Below are positions 59,226 through 64,000 of a stretch of 64,000 nt of DNA, one piece after another. The DNA lies in NCBI GenBank assembly GCA_964433345.1, contig CAYSQJ010000011.1:1-64000 (forward strand), written 5' to 3'. Within the stretch, counting starts at the first letter, position 1. Every line of letters starts with the position of its first letter. The notes under the pieces are model-generated. The model saw nothing but the letters and a program-made list of their open reading frames with translations. It had not been told where the DNA came from and made no database searches. Origin of the DNA: Ga0077527 sp964433345. Lineage in GTDB: Bacteria; Pseudomonadota; Gammaproteobacteria; Burkholderiales; SG8-41. Made by a program: the position numbers and the translations under genes.

Positions 59226-59663
59226 ATGGATGCCTTCATGCAGGCGGCGATCGACGAAGCCCGGCGCGGACTTGCAGAGGGCGGCATTCCAATCGGCTCG
59301 GTGATCGTGCACCAGGGGCGCATCATCGGGCGCGGCCACAATCGCCGTGTGCAGCGGGACAGTGCCATCCTGCACGGCGAAATGGATGCCTTCGAAAACG
59401 CCGGCCGCCAGCCGGCGCAGGTCTATCGAGAATCCGTGCTCTACACCACGTTGTCGCCCTGCGCGATGTGCAGCGGCGCGATCCTGCTCTACGGCATTCC
59501 CCGGGTGGTTGTTGGCGAGAACCACACGTTCACGGGTGAAGAAGCGCTGCTGCGCGCGCGGGGCGTCACGGTCGAGGTGCTGCAGGATGAAACCTGCATC
59601 GCGCTGATGCGGGAATTCATTTCCGTCCGGCCGCAGCTGTGGAACGAGGACATCGGTGTCTAG
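59226..59663 (+). CDS. Cytosine deaminase-like zinc deaminase (fungal Fcy1 type)
   Basis: A 145-residue CDA-fold deaminase. Zinc and proton-shuttle residues are His50 and Glu52 in ILHGEMDAFENAGR and Cys79 and Cys82 in TTLSPCAMCSGAILLYGIPRVVVGEN. Spacing equals yeast cytosine deaminase (His62, Glu64, Cys91, Cys94), and the C-terminus RPQLWNEDIG matches its RPQDWFEDIG lid. It therefore looks closer to Fcy1 than to TadA, which has HAE. Deamination of cytosine or a related base is likely. It overlaps the next gene tail-to-tail by 4 bases. Confidence 0.88.
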   Translation: MDAFMQAAIDEARRGLAEGGIPIGSVIVHQGRIIGRGHNRRVQRDSAILHGEMDAFENAGRQPAQVYRESVLYTTLSPCAMCSGAILLYGIPRVVVGENHTFTGEEALLRARGVTVEVLQDETCIALMREFISVRPQLWNEDIGV

Positions 59664-60898
59664 CGGCCCTCCCGCGAATTCAGCCATGCGAGTGCGCCCT
59701 GCGCCGCCGTCTTTCCGGTGGTAAAACACCCGGTCAGCAGATAACCCCCGGTCGGCGCTTCCCAGTCGAGCATTTCCCCGGCGCAGAACACGCCGGGTAG
59801 TTTTTTCAGCATCAGGTGCTCGTCGAGCGTCTCGAGAGGAACGCCGCCGGCACTGCTGATCGCCTCGTCGAGCGGCCGCGGCGCGGTGAGCCTCAGCGGC
59901 AGCGCCTTGATCGTGGCGGCCAGTTTTGCCGGATCGGCCATTTCCTCTGCCGACAGCGCTTCGCGCAGCAGTCCTGCCTTGATGCCTTTGAGTCCGAGCC
60001 GGCTTTGCAGGTGGCTGCTCAGCGAACGCGAGCCACGCGGGTGGCTGACCGCGGCGGCGACGCGCGCTGCGTCGTGGTCGGGCAACAAGTCGAGCAGCAG
60101 CGTGACGTTGCCTTGCGCCGCGATGCTGTCGCGCAGCGGCGCCGACAGTGCATAGGCCAGGCTGCCTTCGATGCCGTAGTCGCTGACCAGCAATTCGCCC
60201 TGGCGCCGGTGTTGCCCGCCGATGGCATCGCTGAACGAGGCCGTGACGGCTTTTAACGGCTGTCCGGCAAAGCGTTCGCGGAAATGCGGGCTCCACCTGA
60301 CTTCAAAGCCGCAGTTCGCCGGTTTCAGCGGCGCGACCGCAATACCGCGGGCTTCCAGCAGCGGCACCCAGGCGCCGTCTGAACCCAGGCGCGCCCAACT
60401 GCCGCCGCCGAGTGCCAGCACCGTGCAGCAGGGACGCGCGGTGATCTCACCCTGCGGCGTCGCAAAGCACAGTTCGCCGCCTTCATTCCAGCCGGTCCAG
60501 CGATGGCGTACATGGATGCGCAGGCCGGCCGCGCGCAGTCGGTGCAGCCAGGCGCGCAGCAGCGGCGCGGCTTTCATCTCCTTCGGAAACACCCGCTGCG
60601 AAGTGCCGACGAAGGTCTCGACGCCAAGGCCGTGGACCCAGTCGCGCAGCTCTGCGGCACCGAATTCCTGCAGCAGGGGTGCAAGCCGGGCTGTGCGCGC
60701 GCCGTAACGGGTCAGGAATTTTTCATGAGGCTCGGCATGGGTGATGTTCAGCCCGCCCTTTCCGGCGAGCAGGAATTTGCGACCGACCGAGGGCATCGTG
60801 TCGTAGAGCTCGACCGCAACGCCGCCCGCGAGCAGTGTTTCCGCGGCCATCAGCCCGGCCGGTCCGCCGCCGATGACGACGGCGGGGCTTACAGCCAC
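59660..60898 (-). CDS. FAD-dependent oxidoreductase, HI0933/YhiN family
   Basis: A 412-residue flavoprotein. It starts from GTG at 60898 (VAVSPAVVIGGGPAGLMAAETLLAGGVAVELYD), with AAGG 5 bases upstream and a 10-base overlap with corA. The FAD-binding GxGxxG is at about residues 10-15, and further family blocks are GRKFLLAGKGGLNITHAEP, ALGGGSWARLGSDG and the C-terminal AGGVPLETLDEHLMLKKLPGVFCAGEMLDWEAPTGGYLLTGCFTTG. The family is widespread but its reaction is not established. The gene is convergent with the deaminase. Confidence 0.92.
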   Translation of the reverse strand: MAVSPAVVIGGGPAGLMAAETLLAGGVAVELYDTMPSVGRKFLLAGKGGLNITHAEPHEKFLTRYGARTARLAPLLQEFGAAELRDWVHGLGVETFVGTSQRVFPKEMKAAPLLRAWLHRLRAAGLRIHVRHRWTGWNEGGELCFATPQGEITARPCCTVLALGGGSWARLGSDGAWVPLLEARGIAVAPLKPANCGFEVRWSPHFRERFAGQPLKAVTASFSDAIGGQHRRQGELLVSDYGIEGSLAYALSAPLRDSIAAQGNVTLLLDLLPDHDAARVAAAVSHPRGSRSLSSHLQSRLGLKGIKAGLLREALSAEEMADPAKLAATIKALPLRLTAPRPLDEAISSAGGVPLETLDEHLMLKKLPGVFCAGEMLDWEAPTGGYLLTGCFTTGKTAAQGALAWLNSREGR

Positions 60899-61854
60899 TT
60901 GGCCTTGCGGAAGCGCCAGAACAGGTAGCCGTCGATGACCACCATCGCGATCAGCGACAGCGGGTAACCCCACTGCCAGGCGAGTTCGGGCATGTGCTGG
61001 AAATTCATGCCGTAGATGCCGGCGATCAGCGTCGGCACTGCAACCAGGGCGGCGTAGCCGGCGAGCCGCTTGGTGACCTCGTTCTCCTGCAGCGTGATCA
61101 GCGACAGGTTGACCGAAATCGCGGTGGTGATCATCTCGCGCGCGGCGTCGATGCTCTGGTTGATGCGTCCGAGATGGTCGGCGACGTCGCGGAAGTAATC
61201 GCCGAGCCCGGCGCAGAGCTGCGGCACCCGGCCGCCGTGCAGCTTGCCGACAGCCTCCTGCAGAGGGGCCGTGGCGTGCTTCAGCGTCACCAGCTTCTGC
61301 TTGAGGTCGTAAAGCGCCTCGATGTTGCCGCGTGGCGAAGTGCCGGCGAAGATCTGGTCCTCGATGGTTTCCAGCCGGGTCTCGATATCGTCGAGGATCG
61401 GGAAGTAGCGGTCGACCACGGCGTCCATCAGCGCATAGAGGATGTAGCCGGTGCCGTACTTCATCAGTTCAGGTTCGCGCTCGCAGCGGGCGCGAACGTC
61501 CTGGAAGTTGCGCTGGCTGCGGCTGCGCACCGAAAGCACGTAGTTGCGGGCAACGAAGATGTTGACCTCCCCGACCTGCAGTTCGTCGCCGTCCGGTTCC
61601 AGCATGTGCAGCACGAAGAACAGGGAGTCGCCGTATTCCTCCAGCTTCGGGCGCTGGTGGCCGTGGCGGGCGTCTTCCACCGCCAGCGGATGCAGATCGA
61701 ACTGTCCTTCCAGTTTTTCGAGTTCGTGGGGCTCGGGGTCACGCACAGCCACCCACAGAATGCCGTCGTTGCGTGCGAGCCAGGTATGGATTTCCTCCTG
61801 CGCGACATCGGCGACTTTTTTGCCGTCCTTGTAGGCAACACTGTTGACCAGCAT
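60889..61854 (-). CDS. corA: Magnesium/cobalt transporter CorA
   Basis: A 321-residue protein with a large N-terminal cytoplasmic funnel domain and two C-terminal transmembrane helices. The first ends in the selectivity signature YGMNFQHMPE, and the second is YPLSLIAMVVIDGYLFWRF. The basic tail RKAKWL follows. Acidic residues upstream (DIETRLETIEDQIF) fit the gating helices. It imports magnesium as a pentamer. No magnesium riboswitch is visible in the 27-base gap to leuD. Confidence 0.96.
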   Translation of the reverse strand: MLVNSVAYKDGKKVADVAQEEIHTWLARNDGILWVAVRDPEPHELEKLEGQFDLHPLAVEDARHGHQRPKLEEYGDSLFFVLHMLEPDGDELQVGEVNIFVARNYVLSVRSRSQRNFQDVRARCEREPELMKYGTGYILYALMDAVVDRYFPILDDIETRLETIEDQIFAGTSPRGNIEALYDLKQKLVTLKHATAPLQEAVGKLHGGRVPQLCAGLGDYFRDVADHLGRINQSIDAAREMITTAISVNLSLITLQENEVTKRLAGYAALVAVPTLIAGIYGMNFQHMPELAWQWGYPLSLIAMVVIDGYLFWRFRKAKWL

Positions 61855-61881
61855 GGTGGCTCCGCGATCAGGTGTCCGGGT

Positions 61882-62496
61882 TCAGGCGAGCCAGGGCCGT
61901 TCGCCGTGGTAGCGGGTTTCAAAAGCCTCGATTGCCGGCGTGTTCTCCAGCACGAGGCCGATGTCGTCCAGCCCCTTGAGCAGGCGCTCCTTGTAAACCG
62001 GATCGATCATGAAGGGATGCGCCGTGCCCTCGGTGTCGGTGACTGTCTGCGCCGGCAGGTCGATCGCCAGCTTAGCGCCGGGTTGCGCCTGCAGCTGGTT
62101 GCGCAGGCCGCGGCAGATCTCCTCGGGCAGCGTCACCGGCAGCATACCGTTCTGCAGCTCGTTGGCGTAGTGGATGTCGCCGAAGGAGGGCGCGATTACC
62201 GCGCGGATGCCGTAGTCGAGCAGGGCGTAGACCGCACCCTCGCGCGAGGATCCGCAGCCGAAGTTGGCGCCGGCGACGAGGATGCCGGCCTTGCGGTAAG
62301 CGGGACGGTGGAGCACGAAGTCCGGGTTTTCGCGACCTTCGTTGTCGAAACGCATGTCGTGGAAGAGATAGGGGTCGTAACCGGCCTTGTCGTTGCGCAG
62401 CTTGCGCAGGAAGCGCACCGGGATGATGCGGTCGGTGTCGATGTTCGCCATGTCGATCGGCGCAGCGACGGCGGTCAGTGTGGTGAAGGGCTTCAT
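61882..62496 (-). CDS. leuD: 3-isopropylmalate dehydratase small subunit
   Basis: A 204-residue swivel-domain subunit of isopropylmalate isomerase in leucine synthesis. Conserved motifs are NIDTDRIIPVRFLRK, GANFGCGSSREGAVYALLDYGIRAVIAPSFGDIHYAN and NGMLPVTLP. Length matches LeuD. It starts one base after the leuC stop, so translation is coupled and the two subunits form the enzyme. Confidence 0.98.
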   Translation of the reverse strand: MKPFTTLTAVAAPIDMANIDTDRIIPVRFLRKLRNDKAGYDPYLFHDMRFDNEGRENPDFVLHRPAYRKAGILVAGANFGCGSSREGAVYALLDYGIRAVIAPSFGDIHYANELQNGMLPVTLPEEICRGLRNQLQAQPGAKLAIDLPAQTVTDTEGTAHPFMIDPVYKERLLKGLDDIGLVLENTPAIEAFETRYHGERPWLA

Positions 62497-62497
62497 T

Positions 62498-63904
62498 TCA
62501 GGCTCCCGTCAGTGTGCGGACGTCGGTGACGCGGCCGGTGACCATCGCCGCGGCAGCCATTGCCGGGCTCATCAGGTGGGTGCGTGCACCCTTGCCCTGG
62601 CGTCCCTCGAAGTTGCGGTTCGAAGTCGAGGCGCAGCGCAGACCCGGCGGCACCTTGTCGCCGTTCATCGCCGCGCAGCTCGAGCAGCCGGAGGCGCGCC
62701 ACTCGACGCCGGCATCGAGGAATATGCGGTGCAGGCCTTCGGCCTCCGCCTGTGCCTTCAGCGCGGTGGAACCCGGCGAGATCCAGGCCGGGATCATCGA
62801 CTTGCGGCCTTTCAGCACCGCGGCGGCGGCGCGCAAGTCCTCGATGCGGCCGTTGGTGCAGCTGCCGATGAAGGCGCGGTCGATGCGGATGTCGGTCAGC
62901 GCCATGCCGGGCTTGAGGTCCATATAGGCCAGCGCCTGCAGGGCGTGTGCCCGCTTGTCCGCATCGCCCAGCGATTGTGGATCGGGGATATGGCCGGAGA
63001 CCGGCAGGGCTTCCTCGGGACTGGTGCCCCAGGTCAGCATCGGCTCCAGTGCAGTGCCGTCGAGCGTCACCTCGCGGTCGAAACGCGCACCGTCGTCGCC
63101 GGGCAGCGCGCGCCATTGCGCCAGCGCACGTTCCCAGTCGGCACCTTTCGGCGCGTATTCGCGGCCGTGCAGGTAGTCGTAGACGGTGTCGTCGGGCGCG
63201 ATCATGCCGGCGCGGCCGCCGGCCTCGATCGCCATGTTGCAGACCGTCAGCCGGCCCTCGATGCTCAGGCCGCGGATTGCCGGTCCCGCAAACTCGATGA
63301 CATGGCCGGTGGCTCCGGCAGCGCCGATTTTGGCGATGATCGCCAGCACCACGTCCTTGCCGGTGATGCCGGGGCCGAGCCGGCCATTGACCGTCACGCG
63401 CAGGGTTTTCGGCTTTTTCAGCCACAGGCACTGCGTGGCGAGGATCTGCTTCAGCTGCGAGGCGCCGGTACCGAAGGCATAGGCACCGAGCGCGCCATGC
63501 GTCGAGGTGTGGGAATCACCGCAGGTAATGGTCAGTCCCGGCTGCGTGATGCCGAGCTCGGGACCGATGACGTGGACGATGCCCTGGCGCGCATCGTCCA
63601 TGCCGAAATGCGTGATGCCGTTGACGCGGCTGTTCTCCTCCAGCAGCTGGATCATGTGCCGCGCATCGGCGTCTTCGGTGGCATCGAGGCCGCGCTCGCG
63701 GCCGACGGTCGGCACGTAGTGGTCCGCGACCGCAAAGTTCTGCCGCGGCTTGCGCACCTTGCGGCCTTCCTTGGCCAGCGCGCCGAAGGCGTGAAAGGAG
63801 CCTTCGTGCACGAAGTTGCGGTCGATGTGCAGCAGGGTGTCGCCGCCCGGCTTCTCCAGTATCACGTGGCTGTTCCAGATTTTCTCGAACATCGTCAATG
63901 CCAT
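62498..63904 (-). CDS. leuC: 3-isopropylmalate dehydratase large subunit
   Basis: A 468-residue aconitase-family subunit holding the 4Fe-4S cluster. Cluster cysteines are in FIGSCTNGRIEDL and ASGCSSCAAMNGD, and further motifs are TCGDSHTSTHGALGAYAFGTG and SIEGRLTVCNMAIEAGGRAGMIAPDDTVYDYL. It interconverts 2- and 3-isopropylmalate with LeuD. ATG at 63904 (MALTMFEKIWNSHVI) follows GAAAGGA and is the family start. The frame open further upstream is rejected. Confidence 0.97.
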   Translation of the reverse strand: MALTMFEKIWNSHVILEKPGGDTLLHIDRNFVHEGSFHAFGALAKEGRKVRKPRQNFAVADHYVPTVGRERGLDATEDADARHMIQLLEENSRVNGITHFGMDDARQGIVHVIGPELGITQPGLTITCGDSHTSTHGALGAYAFGTGASQLKQILATQCLWLKKPKTLRVTVNGRLGPGITGKDVVLAIIAKIGAAGATGHVIEFAGPAIRGLSIEGRLTVCNMAIEAGGRAGMIAPDDTVYDYLHGREYAPKGADWERALAQWRALPGDDGARFDREVTLDGTALEPMLTWGTSPEEALPVSGHIPDPQSLGDADKRAHALQALAYMDLKPGMALTDIRIDRAFIGSCTNGRIEDLRAAAAVLKGRKSMIPAWISPGSTALKAQAEAEGLHRIFLDAGVEWRASGCSSCAAMNGDKVPPGLRCASTSNRNFEGRQGKGARTHLMSPAMAAAAMVTGRVTDVRTLTGA

Positions 63905-64000
63905 TTCAGCGTCCTTTCGCAATGCCTTCACGGCGCGGGTCCGCGCCGCCCTGCCAACCCCGGCCTGCACGCATGATGCCGTGCAGGCCGCTCGTCATGT
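63905..64000. other. leuC upstream region with inverted repeat at the window edge
   Basis: The last 96 bases carry a perfect 10-bp inverted repeat, CGGCCTGCAC (63961-63970) and GTGCAGGCCG (63981-63990), with loop GCATGATGCC. It could be the 3' hairpin of an upstream minus-strand gene or part of the leuC leader. The window ends before this can be decided. Confidence 0.5.

Overview
This window is a stretch of a GC-rich betaproteobacterial chromosome, probably Burkholderiales or an unclassified relative. The gene orders atpAGDC-glmU-glmS, pilMNOPQ-aroK-aroB-dgt, gltBD-hemE-priA and hemB / engB / cytochrome c4 / resB-ccsA are typical of that class. Several orphan tripartite-tricarboxylate (Bug) receptors and a GntR-controlled acyl-CoA gene cluster also fit. 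No rRNA, tRNA, CRISPR array, transposase or prophage gene was seen, and no frameshifted gene.

Region 1 (1-39.3 kb) is mostly housekeeping. It opens with the 3' end of the F-type ATP synthase operon (atpA end, atpG, atpD, atpC) and a strong terminator, followed by glmU-glmS for UDP-GlcNAc synthesis. On the minus strand come two tandem DsbA-like oxidases, a SPOR protein, argS, priA, hemE, gltD, gltB, dgt, aroB, aroK and pilQPONM. The divergent PBP1a gene (ponA) and a nucleotidyltransferase-like protein of unknown function follow. Next are hemB, engB, cytochrome c4 and the system II cytochrome c maturation pair resB-ccsA. A secreted glycerophosphodiesterase and a secreted SH3-like protein end the region.

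Region 2 (39.4-58.0 kb) is accessory metabolism. A GntR/FCD regulator is divergent from a plus-strand cluster coding for a stand-alone biotin carrier, two carboxyltransferase paralogues, a biotin carboxylase, a split ADP-forming acyl-CoA ligase (ATP-grasp and CoA-binding/phospho-His subunits), an iron-alcohol-dehydrogenase-fold protein that seems to have lost all four metal ligands, a Bug receptor and a beta-hydroxyacid dehydrogenase. The set reads as import, CoA activation and biotin-dependent carboxylation of a carboxylic acid whose identity the sequence does not give. Beyond it lie a patatin-like lipoprotein, a FlK-like thioesterase, a DMT exporter, an enoyl-CoA hydratase, two more Bug receptors and a D-2-hydroxyacid dehydrogenase.

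Region 3 (58.0-64.0 kb) returns to housekeeping: dapE, a fungal-type cytosine deaminase homologue, a YhiN-type flavoprotein, corA and leuD-leuC.

Four non-coding signals stand out. (1) A small family of AT-rich elements shares the 14-mer TCAATAAAATCAAT and ends in a perfect IHF consensus; two copies lie inside the essential genes glmS and engB. (2) A possible plus-strand small RNA between hemB and engB has three perfect stem-loops, CU-rich loops and a Rho-independent terminator. (3) A 12-bp inverted repeat in the GntR intergenic region carries the -35 boxes of both divergent promoters. (4) Two DnaA-box matches flank an AT-rich patch upstream of priA.
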